NCBI GenBank assembly: GCA_002529645.1
Contig: NAEP01000034.1
Span: forward strand, 1 to 64,000
Direction of reading: 5' to 3'
DNA: 64,000 bases
Source: Candidatus Lumbricidiphila eiseniae
Lineage (GTDB): Bacteria; Actinomycetota; Actinomycetes; Actinomycetales; Microbacteriaceae
Numbering within the stretch: position 1 is the first letter of the stretch; each line of letters begins with the position of its first letter. Below are positions 35,287 through 43,766 of the stretch, piece by piece. The notes under the pieces were generated by a model, which ran no database searches, was not told where the DNA came from, and saw nothing but the letters and a program-made list of their open reading frames with translations. The translations under genes and the position numbers were made by a program.

Positions 35287-35817
35287 ATGGTGCCCCACTC
35301 CCCACCCGCTGACGGATCGCCGCCGGGACGCGGTGCCCGCTTCCGGGTGTCTTTTGTGTGCACGGGAAACATTTGCCGCTCCCCCATGGCCGAGGTGCTG
35401 TTGCGCACACGTATTGAGCAAGCCGGGCTGGCGAGTCGGGTACACATTGAGTCCTCCGGGACCGGTGATTGGCATGTCGGCGAGCCGGCCGATCCGCGCA
35501 CCCTCGCCGCGCTGAATCGCGCTGGATACGACGGCTCACGACATCGAGCCCGCCAATTCGACCCGACTGATTTTTCACTGCTCGACCTCGTTGTCGCCTT
35601 TGACCGCAGTCAGGAACGCACTCTGCGAGCCTGGGCACCGACGGATGTGGACTGGGCAAAGGTGCGGATGCTGCTCGAGTTTGATCCTGATCTCGCGCCG
35701 CTCCGCGAGGTTCCCGACCCGTACTACTCCGATGACAATACGTTTGACCGGGTTCTTGGGATGATAGATCGGTCAGTTACCGCACTCTTCCACCAGCTTG
35801 CCCCCGCGCTCAGATAA
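35287..35817 (+). CDS. low-molecular-weight protein-tyrosine phosphatase
   Basis: A 176-residue LMW-PTP. The P-loop is VCTGNICRSPMAE with the catalytic Cys near residue 25, and the acid DPYYSDDNTFDRVL supplies the general-acid Asp. The N-terminal 20 residues are Pro/Gly-rich and not part of the fold. It dephosphorylates protein tyrosine or small arginine-phosphate groups in the cytoplasm. It is 11 bp upstream of purB and probably co-transcribed. Confidence 0.9.
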   Translation: MVPHSPPADGSPPGRGARFRVSFVCTGNICRSPMAEVLLRTRIEQAGLASRVHIESSGTGDWHVGEPADPRTLAALNRAGYDGSRHRARQFDPTDFSLLDLVVAFDRSQERTLRAWAPTDVDWAKVRMLLEFDPDLAPLREVPDPYYSDDNTFDRVLGMIDRSVTALFHQLAPALR

Positions 35818-35828
35818 GGAATTTACCC

Positions 35829-37211
35829 ATGACCTTCCCACCGCAACCGCTGAGTCCTCTCGATGGTCGCTACCGTGAGACGGTCGGAGCGCTCGGGGAA
35901 TTCCTCTCCGAGGCGGGCCTCAATCGTGCCCGAGTTTATGTCGAGGTCGAGTGGCTCATCTGCCAAACCCAGCAGCGGCTGTTCGGCACAACACCACTCT
36001 CAGACACGGCACAGCAGCAGTTACGCTCACTCGTCACTGATTTCGGCCCCACCGATATCGCAGAACTAGCATCCCTGGAGGCGACCACCCGGCACGATGT
36101 CAAGGCCGTTGAGTATTACCTTCGACGCCGAATCGAGTTGCACGGCCTCGGACACATCGCAGAACTCATTCATTTCGCCTGCACGAGCGAAGACATCAAC
36201 AATCTCGCGTACGCACTGACAGTTCGGGATGCCCTTCACACCGTGTGGCTTCCGCGCTTCGATGCCGTCATCACGCGATTGACCGACCTTGCCCACAAGT
36301 ATGCGGATGCCGCGATGCTCTCGCACACCCACGGCCAACCCGCCACACCCTCGACGATGGGTAAGGAGCTCGCAGTGCACGCGTACCGACTGACACGGGT
36401 CCGCGCGCAGATCGCGGGATCTGAGTTTCTCGGCAAGTTTTCCGGCGCAACCGGCACGTACTCGGCACACGTTGTCGCAGCCCCGGAGGTCGCATGGCTC
36501 GATATTTCTCGCGGGTTTGTCGAGTCGCTCGGCCTGCAGTGGAATGGATTGACCACCCAGATTGAGTCGCACGACTGGCAGGCCGAGCTCTACTCTCGGA
36601 TCGCTCACGCCAATCGAATCTTGCACAATCTGGCCACAGATATCTGGACCTACATTTCCATCGGGTATTTTCGACAGATCCCGATCGTGGGTGCCACCGG
36701 TTCTTCCACGATGCCGCACAAGATCAACCCGATCCGGTTCGAAAACGCCGAAGCCAACCTTGAGCTCTCCTGTGCCGTTCTAGATTCGCTCGCCGCAACA
36801 CTCGTCACGAGTCGACTACAGCGCGATCTGAGCGACTCCAGTGCTCAGCGCAATATTGGTCTGGGCTTCGGACATTCCCTGTTGGCGCTTGATAATCTGT
36901 GCCGCGGCCTGAATGAAATCGACCTGGATCGCAGCGCGCTCAGTGCTGATCTTGACACCAATTGGGAAGTGCTCAGCGAAGCAATCCAAACTGTCATTCG
37001 AGCGGAGGTTGTTGCCGGACGCTCTACAATTTCCGATCCGTACACGCTCTTAAAAAATCTCACTCGTGGCCAGCGTCTCGGTGCTCCCGAGTTGGCCACC
37101 TTTGTGTCCGGCCTAGAAATTGGGGATGCCGCGAAGCAGCGCTTGCTCGCGCTTACTCCTGCCGCATACACCGGGCTGGCGGCCGAGCTCGCCGCGACGC
37201 TGGAGCGCTGA
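35829..37211 (+). CDS. purB: adenylosuccinate lyase
   Basis: A 460-residue fumarase/aspartase-superfamily lyase. It has the signature GSSTMPHKINPIRFENAEAN, plus HFACTSEDINNLAYALT and SHTHGQPATPSTMGKELAV with catalytic His. It catalyses two steps of purine synthesis, SAICAR to AICAR and adenylosuccinate to AMP. The ATG at 35829 follows AAGGAATTTACCC. It is convergent with the downstream minus-strand gene, with 26 bp between. Confidence 0.95.
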   Translation: MTFPPQPLSPLDGRYRETVGALGEFLSEAGLNRARVYVEVEWLICQTQQRLFGTTPLSDTAQQQLRSLVTDFGPTDIAELASLEATTRHDVKAVEYYLRRRIELHGLGHIAELIHFACTSEDINNLAYALTVRDALHTVWLPRFDAVITRLTDLAHKYADAAMLSHTHGQPATPSTMGKELAVHAYRLTRVRAQIAGSEFLGKFSGATGTYSAHVVAAPEVAWLDISRGFVESLGLQWNGLTTQIESHDWQAELYSRIAHANRILHNLATDIWTYISIGYFRQIPIVGATGSSTMPHKINPIRFENAEANLELSCAVLDSLAATLVTSRLQRDLSDSSAQRNIGLGFGHSLLALDNLCRGLNEIDLDRSALSADLDTNWEVLSEAIQTVIRAEVVAGRSTISDPYTLLKNLTRGQRLGAPELATFVSGLEIGDAAKQRLLALTPAAYTGLAAELAATLER

Positions 37212-37237
37212 CCGCCCACTCCGGCGTAGCCGAGCGC

Positions 37238-37558
37238 TTACTCCGGTGTGGGGGGTTGCTTTTCTTCGCGTTCTGCACGATCTTCGGCGGCTTCCTTCGC
37301 CAACGCCGCAAGTTCCGAGCCATCCGGCTTGAAAACCATGGCCACGAGCGCGGTCACCATGAGCACAACGATGAACACAACTCCCGCTGCAATGAGAGTG
37401 AGGTTCCACTGCCGGGTGGCACCAAAAACGATCACTCCGACGAACACGGCTGCGATCGCCGCTCCACCAACGTACTCAACGGGACGAAGCAATTCGCGAC
37501 GAGTCGGTGGTGTCACACCGTCGGTGGCCACACCCGGCGAGTCGTCCCCGGCACTCAC
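37238..37558 (-). CDS. small membrane protein with two helices
   Basis: 106 residues from GTG 37558, which overlaps the upstream stop as GTGA. Two membrane helices (GGAAIAAVFVGVIVFGA and LIAAGVVFIVVLMVTALVAMVF) are followed by a charged Glu-rich tail (EAAEDRAEREEKQPPTPE). No specific function is recognised. It is the last gene before the convergent purB. Confidence 0.7.
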   Translation of the reverse strand: MSAGDDSPGVATDGVTPPTRRELLRPVEYVGGAAIAAVFVGVIVFGATRQWNLTLIAAGVVFIVVLMVTALVAMVFKPDGSELAALAKEAAEDRAEREEKQPPTPE

Positions 37559-38151
37559 GTCACACCGATTCTTTCTGTCGCCCACCGTACGCTGAGGCCA
37601 CCAATCAGCTGAATGACGCCCACAATGGCAAAATACGCTGTCACCAACCCGACGGCGGTAAGGGGCCCACACGGAACCGCACAGAATATGACCGCAAGCA
37701 GGAGCGTACACCCCCCGACGACAAACGCGTCTCGAGAAACACCTCGGCGCAGGTAGCCGATGACACACTCCAGGCCACCGACAACGCCCGCCCATAATCC
37801 CACGAACACGACAAAAAAGTGCTCGCCACCGGGCAGAGTAAGTGCCACAGTGCCAACGGTAACCGACACCACAGCGCTCGTCATGATGAGTGACCGGATG
37901 CCGCGAGCCGCCGCTGATCCGAGGGCAAGAGCACCCCCGACCAGTCCCGATACGACCGCCCATATTCCGAACGCGAAGAGTCCGAGGCTAAGCCAGCGCT
38001 GACCGTCAGTATCATCAGATACCCGGGAGAAGGTCAGGATAAGCGGCGGAACAACGGCGATTCCACCCCGCACAACGAGCGTCACCCAGCTCGGAACCTC
38101 CACCGTGTGAGTATCACCCGCTCTCGCCGTCGCAGTTTTTTCGTCGATCAC
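37555..38151 (-). CDS. six-helix membrane protein, DUF308/HdeD-like
   Basis: A 198-residue protein with about six evenly spaced hydrophobic helices (LVVRGGIAVVPPLILTF, FFVVFVGLWAGVVGGLE, VGLVTAYFAIVGVIQLIGGL). The helix pattern resembles HdeD/DUF308 proteins; function unknown. Its stop overlaps the next GTG, so the two are coupled. The 130 bp upstream (38152-38281) shows nothing else. Confidence 0.7.
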   Translation of the reverse strand: MIDEKTATARAGDTHTVEVPSWVTLVVRGGIAVVPPLILTFSRVSDDTDGQRWLSLGLFAFGIWAVVSGLVGGALALGSAAARGIRSLIMTSAVVSVTVGTVALTLPGGEHFFVVFVGLWAGVVGGLECVIGYLRRGVSRDAFVVGGCTLLLAVIFCAVPCGPLTAVGLVTAYFAIVGVIQLIGGLSVRWATERIGVT

Positions 38152-38281
38152 CGAACCATCCTAGGTGTACCCGGCCACTACGTTGGTGTCAGTCGGCTGG
38201 TGGGTGGTTTGTTTCCGAGCGCGGTGTGGCGTCTTTGCGCTGAACCGCGGAGTGGACGACACCTCTTGCGTTCTTTGCTTG

Positions 38282-38473
38282 CTACGAACGCGTGCGGCTG
38301 CGCGTGATGAAGGTCACCACAGCAGCTATCACACCGACAACTACGGCGACGAGCCCACGAACGACTATGTGCCAGTCAGTCCACAGCGCCAGAGCGATGC
38401 TCACCAGGAGGATCGTAACAAACAATGCTGCTGTGGCGGCGCTGTCACCCTTTTGCTTCCATGATGCTGTCAT
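38282..38473 (-). CDS. 63-residue membrane protein at the end of the bacteriocin cluster
   Basis: Starts at ATG 38473 after GGAAT. Two hydrophobic helices (AATAALFVTILLVSIALAL and IVVRGLVAVVVGVIAAVVTF) and a basic end (TRSRTRS). It follows the ABC permease by 31 bp. Small two-helix proteins are common accessories in bacteriocin loci, often for immunity, but nothing in this sequence proves it. Confidence 0.6.
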   Translation of the reverse strand: MTASWKQKGDSAATAALFVTILLVSIALALWTDWHIVVRGLVAVVVGVIAAVVTFITRSRTRS

Positions 38474-38504
38474 TGAGGATTCCTTCGTTTTGGTTAGGGT
38501 TCGG

Positions 38505-39308
38505 TCAGTTGGCATCACGGCGGAGAAAAATCGTGCACGCAACAAATGTAGTTGCGAGTGTCCAGCAGAGGAGCCCGAGGAGCCCGGTCACGAGGTTCCC
38601 CGAACCTTCAGTTGGGAGCGTTGACACGGCGAACGCCTGCATCAGCAACGGTGCCGGAGTCCATGCACTTGCACCTGCGATCACAGACCCCGCTCCGCCG
38701 GGTACCGCCGCTGCGCCAACGGCCAGTGCAAGCGGAAGGAGCACCAGAAGCGCAAGGTAGACGAGCACAGCCGGGGTCGATCGGCGGAGGATGGTGCTCA
38801 GCTCAAACGAGATCAGCGCAATTAACCCGGTGCCTAGCACGTGCACGCCAATCGCCAAGCCCGCAAGTTCGAAAGCGCTCACCGTGCTATTCGTCGAGAT
38901 GATTAGACCGACTCCGGCAACGGCGGTCGAGCAGACGAGGGTGCCGAGCATTCCCAGCACCACTGTAGTCAGCGCACGAGCGGCGAACAGCCGCGGACGT
39001 ACAGTCGTGCGCAGCATGGTGAACGCTAGTCGTCCCTCCGCATCGCGACCCACCGCGATGGTGATGATGAGTCCGAAAACCAAGGCGAAAGTGGTCGACG
39101 AAGCCTCAATGGGTGCACTCAAGACCACATGACTTGGCTCCCGGGCGATGGCATTGAGCACGAGAAGGGCAATCGTTCCGGTCGCGATGGCGGCGGCGGC
39201 GGCGATAATCGTACCCACGCAAGTCCCGCCCGGGAGCCATAGCGCGCGCCACTCGGCCTTGACGACGGACCCCAGATTCTGCGTCGCGGTCGTATCGTCC
39301 GACCTCAT
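38505..39308 (-). CDS. ABC-2 type permease, bacteriocin export/immunity
   Basis: A 267-residue protein with six helices (TCVGTIIAAAAAIATGTIALL, TTVVLGMLGTLVCSTAVAGV, VYLALLVLLPLALAVG). It overlaps the ATPase gene by four bases, so both form one transporter. In leaderless bacteriocin loci such two-part transporters export the peptide and protect the producer; that role is inferred from context. Confidence 0.75.
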   Translation of the reverse strand: MRSDDTTATQNLGSVVKAEWRALWLPGGTCVGTIIAAAAAIATGTIALLVLNAIAREPSHVVLSAPIEASSTTFALVFGLIITIAVGRDAEGRLAFTMLRTTVRPRLFAARALTTVVLGMLGTLVCSTAVAGVGLIISTNSTVSAFELAGLAIGVHVLGTGLIALISFELSTILRRSTPAVLVYLALLVLLPLALAVGAAAVPGGAGSVIAGASAWTPAPLLMQAFAVSTLPTEGSGNLVTGLLGLLCWTLATTFVACTIFLRRDAN

Positions 39309-40195
39309 GCTTGGGTTCCGCTCTTCGCCAACCGCCCGAAGTAGGTTTCTTCGAGTGATCTCGAAACCGTTTGGAGGTGCAGAACGTCTAGCCCGGCCTC
39401 GAATACGATCCGTCCGACCTCAGGCGTAGTTGTCCCCGAGACAATCAAGGCTCGCCCGCTCTCAGTGAACGCCAGTCCGTGGGCACTCAATGCGTGTCTG
39501 GCACTTTCCACGCTCGAAACCTCGACGAGAACTCGCTCTGCTTCACGTTCCGCCACAAACTCTGCGAGCGTGCCCTCAGCCACGACCCTGCCTCGATCTA
39601 GCATAACGATTCGGTCTGCCATCTGTGAGAGCTCCGACATCACGTGCGACGAAAGTAGCACGGCTGTGCCGTGCTCGGCGACCTGCCTCAAATGGTGTCG
39701 GATCCAATGGATGCCGTCGGGATCCAACCCGTTGAGTGGTTCATCCAGCATCAATGCCCGAGTCCTAGGCAGTAGCGCGACGGCTAGGCCGAGGCGCTGT
39801 TTCATCCCCACCGAAAAGGTCCGGATGCGTTTGGTCGCGGTCTGATCGAGACCGACGACCTCCAGCAGCTCGTCGGCATCCCGATGCGGCATCCCGCGAG
39901 TGTCACACACGTAGCGCAGAACACCCCGGGCCGTCGCCCGACCAGGCAACTCCTCGGACGAAAGGTAAACCCCCAATAGGCCTGAAGTATCGAGCCCTCG
40001 CGTCTCACGCCCGTCGATCCGCACGTTACCCGAATTCGGCATTACCAGCTGCGCGATCGCGCGGAGAACAGTTGATTTTCCTGCGCCATTTGGTCCAACG
40101 AAGCCGGTAACGGCACCGTCAGGCACTGTGAAGCTCGCCTGATCCACCGCGAGCACTCGTCCATAGGACTTGCTGAGATTGACCACCTCGATCAT
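39305..40195 (-). CDS. ABC transporter ATPase, bacteriocin export/immunity
   Basis: A 296-residue ATPase of the drug/bacteriocin type: Walker A GPNGAGKST, signature FSVGMKQRLGLAVALL (VG in place of SGG, as common in this group), Walker B ALMLDEPLNGLDPDG, switch His in LLSSHVMSELSQMAD. The C-terminal 80 residues form the accessory domain typical of BcrA-like proteins. It overlaps both neighbours by four bases. Confidence 0.88.
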   Translation of the reverse strand: MIEVVNLSKSYGRVLAVDQASFTVPDGAVTGFVGPNGAGKSTVLRAIAQLVMPNSGNVRIDGRETRGLDTSGLLGVYLSSEELPGRATARGVLRYVCDTRGMPHRDADELLEVVGLDQTATKRIRTFSVGMKQRLGLAVALLPRTRALMLDEPLNGLDPDGIHWIRHHLRQVAEHGTAVLLSSHVMSELSQMADRIVMLDRGRVVAEGTLAEFVAEREAERVLVEVSSVESARHALSAHGLAFTESGRALIVSGTTTPEVGRIVFEAGLDVLHLQTVSRSLEETYFGRLAKSGTQA

Positions 40196-41700
40196 GCTTC
40201 TCCTCTTAGAAGCGGCACGCATGTTCGCGCTGACGGTGTCGGCCGCCCCGTCACGATCTTCATAGCCATCACGATGTCATCAACCGCTGAGTCACTCATC
40301 ATCAGGCCGCTGCGATGTCGCGGAGCGCCTGCGAAGTAGGTCAACTTCACAAGGCGAAGGGGCAGACGCCTCAACCGACGCTTACGAAGGAGGTGTATCG
40401 CGTCACTGCGCACTCGCTCCTCGTGATCCTCCGTGAGGTGCCAGTGCGCGACGACTACTGATGCGGTCGCCTCAAAGCGGGTACCCAGCAGTCGAGCGAA
40501 GACACATCCAGCGAGGAAAAGCACGAGCGCCGCAAGCACAGAGAGCCACGGTGTCGATGACAACGCCATCACGCCCCACCAAACGGCGACCGTCGAAGTG
40601 GCACACAGCGCGAGCACCCCCGTCGCTCGCAGTGCGCCCGGGGTTCCATTAGAGCTAAGGATGCTGGACTGAACAAGATCTGGATCGAGTATCGTTAATG
40701 CCTCGCGCACTGCCTGCCGAGGGATCGTGGGAAGCACGAGGTTCTGCCCAAGTCCGCCAATGCCATCTGATGTAATCAGCGAGACACGCACGCGATCGCA
40801 AATCATCTCGAGCAAATTCCGACGAACAATCACGCCGACGAGCGCATCGCCTGTCACGACTCGAGTCGTCCGATCAAGAAGACCGTACTGGAGCTCTAAG
40901 GAATCGTCTCGTTGCCGGATGACCAACCTGCCATATCGAACGAATGTCACAGCGATCGCACCTGCGGCTATGAAGGTGCCAACGATCAAACCGGCGGCAA
41001 TCATGTTGTCGTGAGCCCAGGTGAACGCCGCATCATCCACGCCGAAACGCGACAGCAAGTCGTATCCAGCGAACGCAGTGCTGAGGGCAATGAAAACGAC
41101 TTTCCCCTGAACGATGCACGAAAGTAGGAGCTCACCCGTGTTTGGTCGATACTGTTTCACGCCGCCGAGCAAAACAACGCCCCGAGGAGCTTCCGTCGAT
41201 GGCTCGCTCACCTGCTGGAGTTCTTCGCGTGCATCCGCAAGCACAGCGCCTGCAAGCCTGCGAGCTCGCTCCACTTCGTCGCGAAGTCTCTCGACCGTAT
41301 GGCGACCCACGCCGTCTAGGCGGATTTGTGTCTCAGCATCACCTGCGGGAAGCAACCTCACAACCGTGAGTCCGAGGAGTCGGTGTGCCCAAGGTTCGTC
41401 AGCCTCGATAACGCGGATATCACGCCAGGCGACGGCATCCCGCCGGACGCTCAGCATTCCTGTGGTCGCCACAACTCCCCGTTGTTCGATGACGAAACGC
41501 GTGGTCGCCCAGAAGTATATCGGAGCAACTAGTCGCACGCCGATCAACATAACCGCGACTGTGCGTATCCATCCGGTAATCTGAGTCGGAGGTTGCAAGG
41601 ATGCCACGTGGATGACGATGATCATTCCGACAACAGCGGGCAAACCGCGAAGCCATTCCGCGAGAATCGAACGGCGCGGCAATCGTCTACCCTTCAGCAT
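40192..41700 (-). CDS. large bPH2-domain membrane protein (YdbT-like)
   Basis: A 502-residue protein with paired membrane helices followed by bacterial PH-like (bPH2) domains. FVIEQRGVVATTGMLSVRRD and ELQYGLLDRTTRVVTGDALVG show the characteristic strands that start a domain, and a third, weaker copy lies near residue 430. Helices near residues 22-55, 215-265 and 385-420 separate them. YdbT/YdbS-type pairs accompany aureocin A53-like leaderless bacteriocins, where they are linked to immunity. It overlaps the smaller bPH2 gene by 14 bases. Confidence 0.8.
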   Translation of the reverse strand: MLKGRRLPRRSILAEWLRGLPAVVGMIIVIHVASLQPPTQITGWIRTVAVMLIGVRLVAPIYFWATTRFVIEQRGVVATTGMLSVRRDAVAWRDIRVIEADEPWAHRLLGLTVVRLLPAGDAETQIRLDGVGRHTVERLRDEVERARRLAGAVLADAREELQQVSEPSTEAPRGVVLLGGVKQYRPNTGELLLSCIVQGKVVFIALSTAFAGYDLLSRFGVDDAAFTWAHDNMIAAGLIVGTFIAAGAIAVTFVRYGRLVIRQRDDSLELQYGLLDRTTRVVTGDALVGVIVRRNLLEMICDRVRVSLITSDGIGGLGQNLVLPTIPRQAVREALTILDPDLVQSSILSSNGTPGALRATGVLALCATSTVAVWWGVMALSSTPWLSVLAALVLFLAGCVFARLLGTRFEATASVVVAHWHLTEDHEERVRSDAIHLLRKRRLRRLPLRLVKLTYFAGAPRHRSGLMMSDSAVDDIVMAMKIVTGRPTPSARTCVPLLRGEA

Positions 41701-42217
41701 TGGCTGGCCTCCCGTTCGGCATAATCTCGGTACCGCTGTCCTGATGCCCCTGTACTTCAGCTCGCAAGCGTATGGCATCGTCAAGAAACAGAGGGCCTAA
41801 CGCTTCAAAATGGGATATTGCCACGAAACGGATCCTCGCCAATCCAAATAGTCGAAGGATTGGACCCTGAACTATTGCAACGTTCAAAATGCGGTCGGTA
41901 GGCACGATAATATCCTCGGCAAAAAGGATTCCACGCCGGATCTGCACAAACCCCTCATCGATATCGTATGAGGTGTTGGAGATTCGCATCCTGTCGATGA
42001 AAGGTATCTCGATGGTGAGTGCTACAAGCACCAGAACCCCAGCCACAGTGAACAACACCGGTCTCCACATATCGGGCGCAATTGTGAAAACGATTGCAAC
42101 GAAAATTGCCACGGCTACGCCGACGTCAATGCACGTGCGCGTGCGCGCATACGCGATGGAGCGCGCTGGTAAGCCTCGCTGTAAAGTCGTGGGCGCCTGT
42201 TCGTTATGAGCCGACAT
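41687..42217 (-). CDS. small bPH2-domain membrane protein (YdbS-like)
   Basis: A 176-residue protein: two helices (VGVAVAIFVAIVFTIAP, PVLFTVAGVLVLVALTIEI), then a bPH2 domain with SYDIDEGFVQIRRGILF and IIVPTDRILNVAIVQGPILR. ATG 42217 is chosen for GGTGGG just upstream; an in-frame GTG at 42235 lies in a duplicated 16-bp stretch. It is the first gene after the bacteriocin hairpin and forms a YdbS/YdbT pair with the next gene. Confidence 0.78.
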   Translation of the reverse strand: MSAHNEQAPTTLQRGLPARSIAYARTRTCIDVGVAVAIFVAIVFTIAPDMWRPVLFTVAGVLVLVALTIEIPFIDRMRISNTSYDIDEGFVQIRRGILFAEDIIVPTDRILNVAIVQGPILRLFGLARIRFVAISHFEALGPLFLDDAIRLRAEVQGHQDSGTEIMPNGRPANAEG

Positions 42218-42227
42218 TACCCACCAT

Positions 42228-42266
42228 TCAATCACCCTGAGGCCTAGCGGTCAATCACCCTGAGGC
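42228..42266. repeat. 16-bp direct repeat before the bPH2 gene
   Basis: TCAATCACCCTGAGGC occurs at 42228-42243 and 42251-42266. Read on the minus strand each copy carries GTGATTGA, so the alternative GTG start is duplicated; the upstream copy soon meets a stop. Confidence 0.8.
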
Positions 42267-42304
42267 GTGGTGGTGGGGCCCAAGATGAACCCCACCACCA
42301 CGCC
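42264..42304. terminator. perfect 15-bp hairpin after the bacteriocin gene (attenuator)
   Basis: GGCGTGGTGGTGGGG (42264-42278) pairs fully with 42290-42304 around an 11-base loop. It starts 17 bases past the bacteriocin stop and lies before the bPH2 genes. There is no T-run, so partial termination or mRNA stabilisation is likely, giving much more peptide mRNA than immunity mRNA. The hairpin is plain; the role is inferred. Confidence 0.8.
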
Positions 42305-42321
42305 AACCACTGCTTCTTCGC

Positions 42322-42510
42322 TCAGGCTAAGCCCAGTATCTGCATAATCCAATGGATGATGGTTGCTCCTGATACACCCTTTTCGAGCCAGGAAAGGACT
42401 CGTTTCCAGTTTTGCCTGACCCACTGGGAGATGGCACCAATGATGCCGACTCCCAAACGCCACATTTGAGCGGCGAGCCATGCGAGGAAGCGGAGAACTG
42501 CTCCAGCCAT
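42322..42510 (-). CDS. leaderless bacteriocin, aureocin A53/lacticin Q-like
   Basis: A 62-residue cationic, Trp-rich peptide beginning MAGAVLRFLAWLAAQMWRLG and ending WLEKGVSGATIIHWIMQIL, then GLA. The C-terminal half (WKRVLSWLEKG...IIHWIMQILG) parallels lacticin Q (WANKGKILDWLNAG...WVVSKIKQILG) in Trp, Lys, Leu and Gly positions. There is no double-Gly or Sec leader, as expected for leaderless types, where formyl-Met is kept. It is about ten residues longer than the classic members. AAAGGAAT precedes the ATG at 42510. Neighbouring bPH2 and ABC genes match known leaderless loci. It should permeabilise Gram-positive membranes. Confidence 0.8.
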   Translation of the reverse strand: MAGAVLRFLAWLAAQMWRLGVGIIGAISQWVRQNWKRVLSWLEKGVSGATIIHWIMQILGLA

Positions 42511-42629
42511 TATGTATTCCTTTCAGAGGTGATTTCGATAACCGCGAGAAGGCATTCCGCCGTGTCACGGTTATCTACGTTACTCACCACCGGCATCGCC
42601 AGGCAGCCTCCAAAGTATTCGTTCGGTGC

Positions 42630-42663
42630 TACATATGTACTCTTTTCTAGTACTTTGGTATAC
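42630..42663. promoter_or_regulatory. inverted repeats upstream of the bacteriocin gene
   Basis: TACATATGTA (42630-42639) is a perfect palindrome; GTACT (42637-42641) and AGTAC (42649-42653) form an inverted repeat with seven bases between; GTATAC follows at 42658-42663. They lie just after the LuxR gene, about 130 bp before the bacteriocin start, where an activator site would be expected. Confidence 0.45.
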
Positions 42664-42673
42664 ATACTTCTGT

Positions 42674-43342
42674 TCACTGCAGATCCTCCGGCTGAGTCAG
42701 ATTGTGCGGGTTTGCGTGCATAGCTTTGAGGACAACTTGCACGCGATCGCGCACACCCCATTTTGCCATGATCCGTCCGAAGTGCGATTTCACTGTCTGC
42801 TCAGCGAGAAACAACTTGCCGGCAATCTCTTGATTGGTCATTCCCAGCAGCAGCAGACTGACTATAGATATCTCTCGCGCAGTGAGGCCCTCGAAACAGT
42901 AAGACGAGTTGATCTCTCTCACCGAGGGTTGAGAAGTTGAACCGATAAGACCACGAAGGACCGCCCGAGACACATACAGGTGACCTGCGGCGACCTCGCG
43001 GACGCTTGCGAAGAGCTCGCCATCTGTGGAATCCCATCGCACGACACCTGCTGCTCCTGAAGCGAAGCACTCTATGGTGAGATCGTCCCCGACGGCTGTC
43101 ACGGCAATGATCTGGCGATCGGGCTTTTCGCGGACTAACCGCTTGATTTTTTCCGGTGCCGACATCAAAGCGTCAGTAGTATCACACACAATAACACTCG
43201 GCTCAGGCTCCCGCGTACCGCTCGGTCGTTGTGCTTCAAAGCTACGTGCTGTCACGGTGAAATCTGGGCATGTGGCAAGGAGGCTGCTGAGCGCCTCGGC
43301 CCGAAGAATCGCATCCGCGACAACTAAAATTTCCAATTTCAT
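42674..43342 (-). CDS. LuxR-family (NarL-type) regulator of the bacteriocin cluster
   Basis: A 222-residue regulator. Residues 1-120 look like a receiver domain (LEILVVADAILRAEALSSLL, SVIVCDTTDAL) in which the usual early acidic pair is reduced, so phosphorylation is doubtful. The C-terminal GerE helix-turn-helix is complete (LTAREISIVSLLLLGMTNQE, then VKSHFGRIMAKWGVRDR). It lies upstream on the same strand as the bacteriocin gene with no partner kinase nearby, and is the likely activator of the cluster. Confidence 0.85.
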   Translation of the reverse strand: MKLEILVVADAILRAEALSSLLATCPDFTVTARSFEAQRPSGTREPEPSVIVCDTTDALMSAPEKIKRLVREKPDRQIIAVTAVGDDLTIECFASGAAGVVRWDSTDGELFASVREVAAGHLYVSRAVLRGLIGSTSQPSVREINSSYCFEGLTAREISIVSLLLLGMTNQEIAGKLFLAEQTVKSHFGRIMAKWGVRDRVQVVLKAMHANPHNLTQPEDLQ

Positions 43343-43766
43343 ATGCCCTCAGCATTCTTCGACTGAGCCTACAGCGATTCGAGGGTCGTGGTTGGCGCGA
43401 TCAGGCCGGTGTCAGCACCGATCGCCTCCAGCTGGTCGATGACGAACTCCCGATCGACTCTCGGTCATGGGCGGCAAACGGGGCAACTGACATTGAAACT
43501 TCCGACTTTGTCAGACTTAGTTGTTGTTCCCAGGGACGTTGTGTGGGGTGATGGGTAGGGACCTCTTAGTATCGATATGGGATAGAAAAACTCATTCGAT
43601 GTCAGGAGATTCTCATGTCCTACGCTTGTTGTTCCCACGGAGGTCGTATGCAGCATGGCGTGGGTCGATGGGCGAGTGCGCCGGGCGCCCACTGCCGAAT
43701 CTCACCCCTCAGTAAGACCCACCGCCCGACCCCGCATCTTCTCCGACCTGGGGCAACGATCTTGTC
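43343..43766. other. 424-bp intergenic with degraded sequence
   Basis: Near 43372-43460 the minus strand reads EFVIDQLEAIGADTGLIAPT and a stop, which looks like the tail of a lost gene I cannot name. TTGTTGTTCCCA occurs at 43521 and 43626 with related flanks (105 bp apart), possibly remains of a small mobile element. No complete gene is seen. Confidence 0.45.

Noticed and set aside
37238-37963. A 241-codon reading of the small membrane gene
   Set aside because: The upstream part is the wrong frame of the overlapping DUF308-like gene; the GTGA overlap at 37555-37558 gives the natural start.
42228-42266. Another member of the 61-bp-period repeat set
   Set aside because: The copies are 16 bp at 23-bp spacing, so the geometry differs.
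43521-43650. Another member of the 61-bp-period repeat set
   Set aside because: The related TTGTTGTTCCCA copies are 105 bp apart and diverge quickly.
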